Shown: positions 16,297 through 24,738, counted from the stretch's first letter. The stretch: 64,000 bases of DNA from Anaeromassilibacillus sp001305115 (GCA_042854365.1 AP031437.1:2790001-2854000), one strand, 5' to 3'. The notes: generated from the sequence alone by a model not told the origin. Translations and numbers: made by a program.

Positions 16297-17324
16297 ATAT
16301 GCGAAAACTCTCCATCAACAAAGCCTGCATCCTTTTGGGAACGCTTTTGCTGCTGGCAGTTGGTGCGGTTTGCGCCGCTGTTTATCTGCTGACCCAGAAT
16401 ATAACCGCTGTCCGGTGTGTGTTCCTGTTCAGTCTCTTTGTACTGCTCTGCGTTATCTTCTTTGTGGCCCTGATCCGCCGGAAGCTGGTCCGGTTCTCCG
16501 ATGCCTTTTGTGGTCAGATGGATGATATGCTCTCCGGGGATATGCAGCCGAAGCAGACGGTCGAGGAAGAAAGCCTGTTCTATAAAATCAACTACCGGCT
16601 GGGGCGGCTGTACGAGGTCATGCAGGAAAATAAAAACAGCATCGCAAAGGAACGGGCTGACCTGCAAGAGCTGATCTCTGACATCTCCCATCAGGTCAAG
16701 ACCCCGATTGCCAACTTGAAGATGATCAACAACACGCTGCTTGAAAACGAGGTTCCCCCACAGAAGCAAAAGGAATTTTTGACAGCCCAGGCCAGCCAGC
16801 TTGATAAGCTGGACTTCCTCATGCAAGCCATGATTAAAACCTCCCGCCTGGAAACAGGAGTCATTTCGCTGGAGCAAAAACAGCAGCCGGTTTATGATAC
16901 CCTTGCCGCTGCCCTGGGCGGGATTTTGCTCAATGCCGAAAAGAAACAAATAGATGTGCAGGTGGAATGCCCGGAGCATTTGGATGCACGCCATGATAGA
17001 AAATGGACAAGCGAAGCCCTGTTCAACATTCTGGATAACGCAGTGAAGTACACCCCGGCAGGTGGGCAGATCCGTGTGTCAGTGGAAGGCTGGGAAATGT
17101 ATGTGAAGATCGACATTGCCGACACCGGCATCGGCATTTCAGAGCAGCACCAGGGGACGATTTTCAAACGGTTTTACCGGGAAGATGCGGTGCATGATGT
17201 GGATGGTATTGGGATTGGGCTGTATCTGGCCCGTGAGATCGTGACCTTGCAGGGCGGCTATATCCGGGTGGCATCTGAGGTTGGGAAAGGCTCAACCTTT
17301 TCTGTTTTCCTGCTCCGAAAGTAG
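16293..17324 (+). CDS. Sensor histidine kinase (system 2)
   Basis: The 343-aa protein has two closely spaced membrane helices (residues 11-33 and 40-62) with almost no extracellular loop. The H-box is ISDISHQVKTPIANL with H133, followed by the N-box (FNILDNAVKY), G1 (IADTGIGI) and G2 (GIGIGLYLAREI). Kinases of this plan usually depend on the partner transporter for sensing. It starts in an ATGA overlap with the regulator, with GGAGG upstream. Its paralogue is the 343-aa kinase at 42364. Confidence 0.94.
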   Translation: MNMRKLSINKACILLGTLLLLAVGAVCAAVYLLTQNITAVRCVFLFSLFVLLCVIFFVALIRRKLVRFSDAFCGQMDDMLSGDMQPKQTVEEESLFYKINYRLGRLYEVMQENKNSIAKERADLQELISDISHQVKTPIANLKMINNTLLENEVPPQKQKEFLTAQASQLDKLDFLMQAMIKTSRLETGVISLEQKQQPVYDTLAAALGGILLNAEKKQIDVQVECPEHLDARHDRKWTSEALFNILDNAVKYTPAGGQIRVSVEGWEMYVKIDIADTGIGISEQHQGTIFKRFYREDAVHDVDGIGIGLYLAREIVTLQGGYIRVASEVGKGSTFSVFLLRK

Positions 17325-17345
17325 CGCCGACACGCCCCAAAATTG

Positions 17346-17369
17346 AAATGTCACAGACTTGTGACATTT
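17346..17369 (+). promoter_or_regulatory. Perfect palindrome between kinase and ABC genes
   Basis: AAATGTCACA and TGTGACATTT are exact inverted repeats with a 4-base spacer. The arms contain the GTGACATTT word of the system 2 half-sites, so this may be an extra site for the same regulator in inverted orientation or a weak hairpin. Confidence 0.6.
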
Positions 17370-17402
17370 GGGGCCGAATTTAGCGGAAATTTTTTGTGGC
17401 TC

Positions 17403-17434
17403 GTGACATTTCTGTGAGGTTTGGTCGTTACAAT
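17403..17434 (+). promoter_or_regulatory. Regulator half-sites and -10 box before the ABC genes (system 2)
   Basis: GTGAC at 17403 and GTGAG at 17414 (11 bp apart) flank ATTTCT. TACAAT at 17429-17434 comes 10 bp after the second half-site, exactly as before the regulator gene. Confidence 0.72.
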
Positions 17435-17466
17435 GGGTTTATCAAAAAGAAAGGATGGTGTTCTTT

Positions 17467-18132
17467 ATGAGCATTTTGCAAACGACTGAACTGAAAAAAT
17501 ATTATGGCGCAGAGCCGAATATTACAAAAGCACTGGATGGTGTTACCCTCTCTATTGAGCGTGGTGAGTTTGTTGCAATTATTGGAACTTCTGGAAGTGG
17601 AAAATCCACTTTACTGAATATGATGGGCGGTCTGGATGTGCCAACTTCCGGTCAGGTAATCGTGGATGGCAAGGAACTTTCCACCCTAAACGATGAGGCA
17701 CTGACTATTTTCCGTAGACGAAAAATCGGCTTTATCTTCCAGAACTACAATCTGGTGCCGGTGCTGAATGTCTTTGAAAATATTGTGTTGCCTGTGGAAC
17801 TGGACGGCGATAAGGTTGACAAGAAGTTTATGGATGAAGTAGTGCGGATGCTGGCACTGGAGGATAAGCTGAACAATATGCCCAACAACCTTTCCGGCGG
17901 TCAGCAACAGCGTGTGGCGATTGCCCGCGCTCTGGTGTCGAAGCCCGCTATCGTTCTGGCCGATGAACCCACCGGCAATCTGGACAGCAAAACCAGCGCC
18001 GATGTATTGGGACTTTTGAAGGTAACCAGCCAAAAATTCCACCAAACCCTTGTGATGATTACCCACAATACCGAGATTGCCCAGCTTGCCGACCGTATTA
18101 TCCGCATTGAGGATGGCAAGATTTCCGAGTAA
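17467..18132 (+). CDS. ABC transporter ATP-binding protein (system 2)
   Basis: The 221-aa protein has Walker A (GTSGSGKS, 40-47), Q-loop (FIFQNYNLVP), LSGGQQQR signature, Walker B (IVLADEPTGNLDS) and H-loop (MITHN). It is very similar along its whole length to the ATPase at 41196, more so than the kinases or regulators are to each other. AAAGGA precedes the start. It drives the permease encoded 14 bases downstream. Confidence 0.95.
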   Translation: MSILQTTELKKYYGAEPNITKALDGVTLSIERGEFVAIIGTSGSGKSTLLNMMGGLDVPTSGQVIVDGKELSTLNDEALTIFRRRKIGFIFQNYNLVPVLNVFENIVLPVELDGDKVDKKFMDEVVRMLALEDKLNNMPNNLSGGQQQRVAIARALVSKPAIVLADEPTGNLDSKTSADVLGLLKVTSQKFHQTLVMITHNTEIAQLADRIIRIEDGKISE

Positions 18133-18146
18133 GGGGGCGAAAGAAA

Positions 18147-20720
18147 ATGAATGATATTTTATTTGGAAACACAAATCGCCCTGTTATCAAGAAATTGGCC
18201 GGGAGATATTTTAAGTCCAGTAAATCCAGAAATGTGATCGCTGTTATTGCAATTATTTTGACGAGCATTCTATTCACAACCATTTTCACTCTGGGTTCTG
18301 GTTTGTTGGACACCATTCAAGATCAAAATATCCGCAAGGCGGGCGGTGATGGTCATGCTGCTCTCTCCTACATCAGTGATGACATTTTTGACGAAATAAA
18401 AGATAACGAACTGATTGACCGTATTTCCTATACAAAATCTGTTTCCTATCGTCTGCATAATGCAGGACTTGAAAAATGGCGAGCAGAAATGTGGTATATG
18501 GATGATACAGCATTGGAGTTTGGCCGTTATGAACCCACTACGGGACGCACGCCAGAAGCAGAAAATGAAATTATGGTCGATACAGAAACGCTAAAAGCTT
18601 TGGGCGTTCCTGCCGAATTGGGAGCAACGGTACCCCTTGAATATGAAATAAAAGGGGAAACTTACACCACCGACTTTGTACTGTGTGGATTTTGGGAAAC
18701 GGACAGTTTAAGCAATATTGGGCGGCTGATTGTTTCCAAGGCTTTTATTGATGCGAACTCTGATCTGTTGGCCTATACCTATCCTGTTGATAATGATTAC
18801 TCTGGCGTAGTGGTCGCTTATATCATGTTCAAGGGAAATGGTGCGATTGAACCGAAATTAAACCAACTTTTGAGCGAAGCTGGTTATACCTGCGATACAA
18901 TGGGTGGTATTCGAGGTGATGAAAATTATATAAATGCTGGTGTTAATCCTGCTTATCAAGGGAGCAGTCTGTTGGAAAATCCGTTTATGCTGATTTCTGG
19001 TATTGTAGGTGTTCTACTCATTATGATGACGGGGTATCTGATTATTTATAATATTTTTCAGATTTCTGTAATCCAAGACATTCAATCCTATGGGCAATTA
19101 AAAACACTGGGAACTACAAGACGGCAAATCAAAAAACTAATTAGCAAGCAGGTCATGCGGCTATCTTGTATTGGCATCCCGATTGGGCTGTTAATCGGCT
19201 TTTTCATTGGCCGGTCATTAGTACCATTTTTGATGAATGGAACCGCATATACGGCTGCTGCTGGTATAAAAGTTAGCGTAAACCCACTTATTTTTATTGG
19301 CTCTGCTATTTTTGCGTGGATTACAGTCTATATCAGTGTTCGTAAACCTGCAAAGATTGCTGGAACTGTTTCCCCTGTCGAGGCGATCCGCTATACGGAA
19401 AATGACGCTTCTGCCTTTAAGGGCAAAAAAGCAATTACAAAAAAATCAACACACGGCGCACAGATTTATCGAATGGCACTGGCAAACCTGGGGCGAAATA
19501 AAAAACGCACTATCTTAGTAATTGTATCAATGACCTTGAGTTTAGTGCTGTTCAACACTGTATTCACACTATCCAGCGGATTTGATATTGATAAGTATGT
19601 AAGTAAATTTCTGAACAAGGATTTTATCATTTCATCGGCAGACTATTTCCAGTATCGCTTTGATCGAAGTGATGCTGAATTGTCACAGACATTTATTCAG
19701 GCTGTTCAACAGGAAGATGCCTACGAGGATGGCGGAGAGTTGTCTACGGTTCGAGTATTGGAAGAATTTTTCTCTGTGGAAAGTGAAACAATCGTAAACC
19801 ATAACAAGGATAAGGCAGGAAATCCCCATGTTTCTCTTTATGGTGCAGATGATTTCCTGTTAAAGTCAATGGAAGTAATTGAGGGGAAAATTGATTGGGA
19901 AGCTCTGCGCTCTGGAAAATATGTACTTTATGGTCTGCAAAGTGATGATAACGGGAACATTATCCAAGATCAATCGGTACAAGTCGGTGATGTCCTGCGT
20001 TTCCATCATTCGACGGCAGATGGACTCAATAGTACAATGGATGCTACGGTTGATTTAACGGTGATGGCAAAAGTCCGAATCAATAACAGCGTTGATACCC
20101 ACCGGCAAACAGGCGGAACGAATTTCTATATGCCAACAGAGAACTTTAAGCCACTTTGTACCGATCCCCATGTGGTCAACTTCTCATTTAATGTGAAGCC
20201 GGGGCAAGAGATGGCTATGGAAGATTTTTTAACTTCCTATACAGAAAATATTGAGCCGGGAATGGATTATGAGTCCAAGCAAACCTATGTCAACTCCTTC
20301 CATGATCTAACTTCGATGATCATTACGATTGGCGGCGCCTTGAGTGTCATTATTGGCTTGATTGGTATTACTAATTTTATCAATTCCATGCTTACCAGTA
20401 TTATCACACGAAAAAAAGAATTTGCTATGCTACAAAGCATCGGTATGACTGGAAAGCAGTTGAAATCCATGCTGGCTTGTGAGGGATTATACTATGCAGT
20501 AGGAACAATTCTGGCTTCTGCTTTCTTCGGCACACTGTTTTCGCTTATCATTGTACAGGGAATTGCAAACAGCATTTGGTTCTTCACATATCGCTTTGTA
20601 ATTTGGCCGATGTTAGTGATTTACCCGTTCTTATTAGCTGTGACGATTATAATTCCATCAATTTTATATAGGAAAATAGCGAAAACAAGTATCATAGAAC
20701 GCTTGCGGACCTCTGCATAG
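18147..20720 (+). CDS. FtsX-type ABC permease (system 2)
   Basis: The 857-aa protein has a short cytoplasmic start containing a basic patch (YFKSSKSRN), a first membrane helix (VIAVIAIILTSILFTTIFT), a large extracytoplasmic domain, three helices near residues 285-410, and a second FtsX unit from about residue 445 ending with three helices. It resembles the 794-aa permeases at 36335 and 38797 in plan and in the N-terminal NRPVIKKLA-like segment. A terminator follows. Confidence 0.93.
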   Translation: MNDILFGNTNRPVIKKLAGRYFKSSKSRNVIAVIAIILTSILFTTIFTLGSGLLDTIQDQNIRKAGGDGHAALSYISDDIFDEIKDNELIDRISYTKSVSYRLHNAGLEKWRAEMWYMDDTALEFGRYEPTTGRTPEAENEIMVDTETLKALGVPAELGATVPLEYEIKGETYTTDFVLCGFWETDSLSNIGRLIVSKAFIDANSDLLAYTYPVDNDYSGVVVAYIMFKGNGAIEPKLNQLLSEAGYTCDTMGGIRGDENYINAGVNPAYQGSSLLENPFMLISGIVGVLLIMMTGYLIIYNIFQISVIQDIQSYGQLKTLGTTRRQIKKLISKQVMRLSCIGIPIGLLIGFFIGRSLVPFLMNGTAYTAAAGIKVSVNPLIFIGSAIFAWITVYISVRKPAKIAGTVSPVEAIRYTENDASAFKGKKAITKKSTHGAQIYRMALANLGRNKKRTILVIVSMTLSLVLFNTVFTLSSGFDIDKYVSKFLNKDFIISSADYFQYRFDRSDAELSQTFIQAVQQEDAYEDGGELSTVRVLEEFFSVESETIVNHNKDKAGNPHVSLYGADDFLLKSMEVIEGKIDWEALRSGKYVLYGLQSDDNGNIIQDQSVQVGDVLRFHHSTADGLNSTMDATVDLTVMAKVRINNSVDTHRQTGGTNFYMPTENFKPLCTDPHVVNFSFNVKPGQEMAMEDFLTSYTENIEPGMDYESKQTYVNSFHDLTSMIITIGGALSVIIGLIGITNFINSMLTSIITRKKEFAMLQSIGMTGKQLKSMLACEGLYYAVGTILASAFFGTLFSLIIVQGIANSIWFFTYRFVIWPMLVIYPFLLAVTIIIPSILYRKIAKTSIIERLRTSA

Positions 20721-20728
20721 TGAAAACG

Positions 20729-20758
20729 AAAGGGGCTGTTGCAAAATACAGCCCCTTT
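20729..20758 (+). terminator. Rho-independent terminator after system 2
   Basis: AAAGGGGCTGT (20729-20739) pairs perfectly with ACAGCCCCTTT (20748-20758), followed by T and C bases. Confidence 0.85.
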
Positions 20759-20819
20759 TCAAACTTCTAAAAGTTCGTGACACTTTGGGTCAACTTTTCT
20801 CTAAAATAATTTCTGGCTT

Positions 20820-20846
20820 GTAACTTTTCTGTGCGTTTTGGTTGCT
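20820..20846 (+). promoter_or_regulatory. Degenerate system 2-type regulator site before winged-helix copy 2
   Basis: GTAAC at 20820 and GTGCG at 20831 are 11 bp apart around TTTTCT, and the flanks (GGCT before, TTTTGG after) match the system 2 ABC promoter. The -10 position is poor (TGCAAA). It seems to be a diverged copy. Confidence 0.45.
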
Positions 20847-20869
20847 GCAAAAGAAGGGATGTAAACAAG

Positions 20870-21292
20870 ATGGGCAAACTTCTGATTCTGTCCGTTCCTG
20901 ATCATGAAGAACATATAATCAACAAAATTATGGAGCTTATTGCGGACGAGCCAGAGTTTATCCACCTTGCTCCATCCCTCCCTCAGTCTGCGCTTTCCTT
21001 CCCCGGTCTTGAAATCCGGCTGAAGGAGCAAACGGTATCCTGCAGCGGTCAACTTGTTACTTTGACTCACCATGAGTTTGCTGTCCTTACATATCTGGCT
21101 CGCCATCCTGGCTGGGTGTTTTCTGCCTATCAAATCTATGAAGCTATATGGTGCAAAGACGGTGAAAACTGCGGGACTGCTGTTGCCAGCGTTATCGGTC
21201 AGATACGGCGTAAATTGACGCCAGAAACACCAAAGGGTGGCTATATTCGCACTGTACTGGGCAGTGGATATAAATTTGAATCCGTAATATAG
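20870..21292 (+). CDS. Orphan OmpR-type winged-helix protein, copy 2
   Basis: The 140-aa product is a close relative of copy 1 (14821) and copy 3 (24305). The core of the DNA-binding domain, from GQLVTL to HPGWVF, is almost unchanged at the DNA level against copy 3, while the first 50 residues differ more. No receiver domain is present. GAAGGGA precedes the ATG. It sits between system 2 and the flavin module and has a copy-1-like terminator. Target genes are unknown. Confidence 0.85.
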   Translation: MGKLLILSVPDHEEHIINKIMELIADEPEFIHLAPSLPQSALSFPGLEIRLKEQTVSCSGQLVTLTHHEFAVLTYLARHPGWVFSAYQIYEAIWCKDGENCGTAVASVIGQIRRKLTPETPKGGYIRTVLGSGYKFESVI

Positions 21293-21338
21293 GAAACGCC
21301 GGACATATGCTGATTGGCTCTGTCCGGCGCTTCGTTTT
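21293..21338 (+). terminator. Terminator after winged-helix copy 2
   Basis: GAAACGCCGGACA pairs with TGTCCGGCGCTTC (one mismatch), followed by GTTTTGT. It corresponds to the hairpin at 15244. Confidence 0.8.
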
Positions 21339-21432
21339 GTATAAAATAAGGCAGCAAATATAGCTTTTCGTATTACTTGAAAAAACGCATATAAATCGAC
21401 GAAGGGCAGTCTGCTCTTCCCCAATAGACTAT

Positions 21433-21786
21433 TTATAGTTTTGAACCACAAGGCGGTGTAATATCCAAGCCTTCAAGAAAGTGTATTCCCCAGTTACACA
21501 TAGAATCTAATACCGGAATGATACTTTTTCCAAACGCAGTAAGAGAATACAAAGTTTTAGGTGGTTTTTCTGGAATTACTTCTCTATGAATCATGCCGCA
21601 TTCTTCCAAATCGCGAAGTTGTTGTGAAAGCATTTTAGGTGTGGCTTTTGGAATTAAGCGTTGTAATTCCATGTAGTGCAAAGGTTTTTCTATCAAATGC
21701 CAAAGAATGAGAGGTTTATATTTTCCTCCAATCAGAAAAAGTGTGGCTTCCACTGGACAACTAAATTGATCTTTTTGATAATTCAT
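21433..21786 (-). CDS. HxlR-type transcriptional regulator
   Basis: The 117-aa protein follows the HxlR plan: C-P-V-E-A-T-L near residue 10, then a winged helix (LFLIGGKYKPLILWHL, then LQRLIPKATPKMLSQQLRDL, GMIHREVIPEKPPKTLYSLT). Regulators of this family often sense thiol-reactive or quinone compounds through the N-terminal cysteine and control reductase genes. AAGGAG supports the start at 21786; the frame is longer but has no site there. It is divergent from the nitroreductase gene, the usual arrangement for control of a neighbour. Confidence 0.92.
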   Translation of the reverse strand: MNYQKDQFSCPVEATLFLIGGKYKPLILWHLIEKPLHYMELQRLIPKATPKMLSQQLRDLEECGMIHREVIPEKPPKTLYSLTAFGKSIIPVLDSMCNWGIHFLEGLDITPPCGSKL

Positions 21787-21811
21787 TTTTATAAACTCAC
21801 TCCTTTTTGGG

Positions 21812-21831
21812 TACTTTCTTTGAGGGAAGTA
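21812..21831. promoter_or_regulatory. Candidate HxlR operator
   Basis: TACTTTC (21812-21818) and GGAAGTA (21825-21831) form an imperfect inverted repeat between the divergent HxlR and nitroreductase genes. TACT/AGTA arms are typical of operators of this family. Confidence 0.5.
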
Positions 21832-21935
21832 TCTACCTGAAAAGTGCAATCTTGTTATTCTACTGCACCATGTTAAAATTAGTACGACGATTGAATATGT
21901 CAACTAAATTATACAGCACCAAGAAAGGATTGACC

Positions 21936-22457
21936 ATGATGAATTTTATTGAGATTGCAAAAAAACGGTATTCTGTACGCAATTACAGTGGCAAAAAAGT
22001 GGAGAAAGAGAAGCTTGATAAAATTTTGCAGGCTGCTCATGTTGCACCTACAGCAGCAAACCTACAGCCGGTTCATTTAATTGCAGTAGAAAGCAAAGAA
22101 GGGCTGGAAAAAATCAGCAAAGGGGCAAATATTTATAATGCTCCTCTTGCAATCATTGTATGTGCAGATCATAACAAGGCATGGGTTCGCCCCTTTGACC
22201 AAAAACAAACTGGAGACATTGACGCAGCTATCCTAACAGACCATATGATGTTAGAGGCAACAGAATTAGGTTTGGGCACCGTATGGGTATGCTACTTTCA
22301 ACCTGATGTTATCCGGAAAGAATTTGATTTACCCGATAATTTAGAGCCAATCAATATTTTGGTAATCGGTTATGGAAATGAAGCGCCAGCAGATACAGAA
22401 AGACATGAACACATGAGGATTCCACTCACTGACTTAGTTTCGTATGAAAAACTGTAA
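21936..22457 (+). CDS. Nitroreductase-family flavoprotein
   Basis: The 173-aa protein has the family's N-terminal FMN-contact segment (K-K-R-Y-S-V-R-N-Y), the AAHVAPTAANLQP motif near residue 33 and the G-L-G-T-V-W-V segment near residue 120. The length fits small FMN-dependent NAD(P)H oxidoreductases that reduce nitro compounds or quinones. AAAGGA precedes the ATG at 21936. The divergent HxlR gene likely regulates it, and its cofactor FMN fits the riboflavin genes that follow. Confidence 0.93.
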   Translation: MMNFIEIAKKRYSVRNYSGKKVEKEKLDKILQAAHVAPTAANLQPVHLIAVESKEGLEKISKGANIYNAPLAIIVCADHNKAWVRPFDQKQTGDIDAAILTDHMMLEATELGLGTVWVCYFQPDVIRKEFDLPDNLEPINILVIGYGNEAPADTERHEHMRIPLTDLVSYEKL

Positions 22458-22505
22458 CCGAGTATGACTCGATTTCCGAAATACTTCCGAACTATCTTCA
22501 ACTCA

Positions 22506-22534
22506 TTGCTTCCAAAAATAGTTGATGTTATAAT
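22506..22534 (+). promoter_or_regulatory. Promoter of the riboswitch transcript
   Basis: TTGCTT (22506-22511) and TATAAT (22529-22534) are 17 bp apart, with an extended -10 TG at 22526-22527. The FMN aptamer begins about 25 bases later. Confidence 0.7.
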
Positions 22535-22560
22535 TGCGGGGAAACAACTGAATAAAAGTG

Positions 22561-22666
22561 TCTTCGGGGCAGGGTGAAATTCCCGATTGGCGGTAAAGTC
22601 CGCGAGCGTAAAACGCACGATTTGGTGTAATTCCAAAACCAACAGTATAGTCTGGATGAAAGAAGA
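22561..22666 (+). ncRNA. FMN riboswitch aptamer (RFN element)
   Basis: The conserved RFN blocks are present in order: TCTTCGGGGCAGGGTGAAAT, TCCCGATTGGCGGTAAAG, TCCGCGAGCG, then AATTCCAAAACCAACAGTAT, AGTCTGGATG and the closing AAGA that pairs with TCTT. It binds FMN and controls downstream riboflavin genes. A terminator hairpin at 22731 lies between the aptamer and the start of the transporter, so FMN most likely causes early termination. Confidence 0.96.
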
Positions 22667-22730
22667 TATGGTTAGATTTCCACAGATTTTAAGGGGCTTA
22701 CTTTCTTTTCTGTGGCCTAATTATAATGTT

Positions 22731-22769
22731 AACACCCGAAAGACCTTTTCTTTTGGGTGTTAATTTTTT
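22731..22769 (+). terminator. Riboswitch expression-platform terminator
   Basis: AACACCC (22731-22737) pairs with GGGTGTT (22755-22761), extended by AAAG/CTTT inside, and is followed after two bases by T6. It ends shortly before GGAGG of the transporter gene. Confidence 0.88.
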
Positions 22770-22788
22770 GCCACGGAGGAAAGCAATT

Positions 22789-23433
22789 ATGAACAGTAAA
22801 ACAAAAAGAGTCACCACTATTGGGATGCTATGTGCGATCACTTATGTCACCATGGTTGTCGGCAGGATTCCGATTATTCTATTCTTAAAGTACGACCCAT
22901 CCGATGTTATTGTAACTTTGGGCGGCTTTATTTGGGGACCGATGACTTCTTGTATCGTATCTGTCATTGTGGCAATCCTTGAAATGATTACAGTAAGCGA
23001 TACTGGAATATTAGGTTGTATCATGAATATCGTACAAACACTATCTTTTGCGTGTACGGCATCTGTCATTTACAAAAAAAAGCACACTTTATCTGGTGCA
23101 GTGATTGGTCTGGCATCGGGATGGCTCATAACGGTTGTTGTTATGCTGTTGTGGAACTATTTGGTAACACCGCTTTACATGGGGTATCCAAGAGAAGCAG
23201 TTGTAGAATTGTTACTTCCTGCCTTTCTTCCATTTAACTTGTTGAAAGGTGGGTTAAATGCATCCATTACCTTTTTACTGTATAAGCCCATAGTTACCGC
23301 TTTGAGAAAAAGCGGATATGTTGCTGCTTCGGAAAATGAAGCAAGACAAAAGCATACTGGTCTGCTTATATTGGCAAGTTTTATTATTGTAACTTGTGTT
23401 TTGATTATCCTGTCAATGAATGGGATTATATGA
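22789..23433 (+). CDS. ribU: Riboflavin ECF transporter substrate-binding subunit, RibU type
   Basis: The 214-aa protein is almost entirely membrane helices (about six), with the polar start MNSKTKRVTTIGMLCAITYV typical of ECF S components and the loop motif L-K-Y-D-P-S-D-V. Placement directly behind an FMN riboswitch indicates riboflavin as the substrate. It would need the shared energising module (ECF A, A' and T), which is not in this window and is probably chromosomal. GGAGG at 22775-22779 fits the ATG at 22789. Confidence 0.9.
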   Translation: MNSKTKRVTTIGMLCAITYVTMVVGRIPIILFLKYDPSDVIVTLGGFIWGPMTSCIVSVIVAILEMITVSDTGILGCIMNIVQTLSFACTASVIYKKKHTLSGAVIGLASGWLITVVVMLLWNYLVTPLYMGYPREAVVELLLPAFLPFNLLKGGLNASITFLLYKPIVTALRKSGYVAASENEARQKHTGLLILASFIIVTCVLIILSMNGII

Positions 23434-23441
23434 GGATCGAA

Positions 23442-24134
23442 ATGAAAGAAAAACTAAATGAGCCTATTTACACACTAACAGGAACCGTTATACATGGCCG
23501 AGGTATTGGAAAGCATGTGGGGACACCTACCGCGAACATAGCAATCGGAAAAAAAGATTTTTTGCCAAAGACAGGAGTATATGTGGCAGATATTCTTTTA
23601 AACGATAAGAGATATTACGGTGTTACCCACATTGGGACGCGCCCTACACTTGATAATGATAGCTTTGTTTCAATCGAAACATATATTTTTGATTTTGATA
23701 AGGATATATATGGGTGTACGATAACTGTCAACCTATATAAGAAATTGAGGGAAGTCAGAAAATTCAATGAATTATCCTTGCTGCTTGAACAAATTGCGAA
23801 TGACCGGACAATGGCACAAGAATTTTGGGGATTAAAGCAAACAAATCACACCTTACACATTGATGTTAACCGGCATTGTGTAATATTAGAACAGCAGGAA
23901 GTTTATTTATCAACAAACGAATTTGAAGTCCTTTATCTGTTACTGCAATCTCCTCAAACCGCATTCACAAAAGAACAGATTTATGAACAGATTTGGCATG
24001 AACCCACAAATAACCATTTGCATGCAGTAGAAAACACGATTTTTCAAATACGAAAAAGGCTAAAGCCATATTGCATGGGACACGAGTATATAAAAACAGT
24101 AATTGGCTATGGTTATAAATTCAATTCCGAGTAA
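23442..24134 (+). CDS. Riboflavin kinase fused to an OmpR-type winged helix
   Basis: Residues 10-130 form a bacterial-type riboflavin kinase domain: GTVIHGRGIGKHVGTPTAN with the P-T-A-N motif at 29-32, GVTHIGTRPT, and the catalytic glutamate E79 in SIETYIFDFDKDIYG. The FAD-synthetase half found in standard RibF is missing. Residues about 140-230 form a winged-helix DNA-binding domain (LSTNEFEVLYLLL, IYEQIWHEP, then IFQIRKRLK and YIKTVIGYGYKFNS). GAGG before 23442 favours that start; an ATG at 23430 overlaps the ribU stop. It probably traps imported riboflavin as FMN and may regulate genes in response; the regulatory role is inference. Confidence 0.88.
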   Translation: MKEKLNEPIYTLTGTVIHGRGIGKHVGTPTANIAIGKKDFLPKTGVYVADILLNDKRYYGVTHIGTRPTLDNDSFVSIETYIFDFDKDIYGCTITVNLYKKLREVRKFNELSLLLEQIANDRTMAQEFWGLKQTNHTLHIDVNRHCVILEQQEVYLSTNEFEVLYLLLQSPQTAFTKEQIYEQIWHEPTNNHLHAVENTIFQIRKRLKPYCMGHEYIKTVIGYGYKFNSE

Positions 24135-24304
24135 GGTGGTAAACACAAGAGCAAATAGCGCCATTCTCAAAATTTTGAAGTCTTCGTGTTCAGCAACCTT
24201 TTATAAACAGAAACGGCTCTGATACTATCCCCCAGTTCATTTAGGTTTCACCAAAAACAAGACCACTGCTTATTCATATAGAGAGAAGAAAGGATGTGAA
24301 CAAT

Positions 24305-24730
24305 ATGGGCAAATTTTTAATATTATCCGTTGCAGACCATGAAGAACACATACTCAATAAAATTATGGAAGCCCTTGCAGACGAACCAGAGCTTGACCAT
24401 ATTGCTCTCCCACTCTCGGATGACACTCTCCCCTTTCCGGAGCTTGAGATTCGCCTGAAGGAGCAGGCAGTATCCTGCAGCGGTCAACTTGTTACTTTGA
24501 CTCACCATGAGTTTGCTGTCCTTACATATCTGGCTCGCCATCCTGGCTGGGTCTTTTCTGCCAGACAGATCTATGAGGCTGTGTGGGCTGCGGACGGTGA
24601 ACACTGCGGAACCGCCGTTGCCAGCATCATCAGCCAGATCCGGCGCAAGTTGACGCCAGATACCCCAAAAGGTGGCTATATCCGCACTGTACTGGGCAGT
24701 GGATATAAATTTAACAGTTCTCCCTTTTAA
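24305..24730 (+). CDS. Orphan OmpR-type winged-helix protein, copy 3
   Basis: The 141-aa product has the same layout as copies 1 and 2: a 45-residue conserved start without phosphorylation site and a winged-helix domain ending in YIRTVLGSGYKFN. AAAGGATG precedes the ATG at 24305. It closes the flavin module on the right as copy 2 does on the left. The fused DNA-binding domain of the kinase just upstream is related but more distant. Confidence 0.85.
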   Translation: MGKFLILSVADHEEHILNKIMEALADEPELDHIALPLSDDTLPFPELEIRLKEQAVSCSGQLVTLTHHEFAVLTYLARHPGWVFSARQIYEAVWAADGEHCGTAVASIISQIRRKLTPDTPKGGYIRTVLGSGYKFNSSPF

Positions 24731-24738
24731 GTCAGCAA

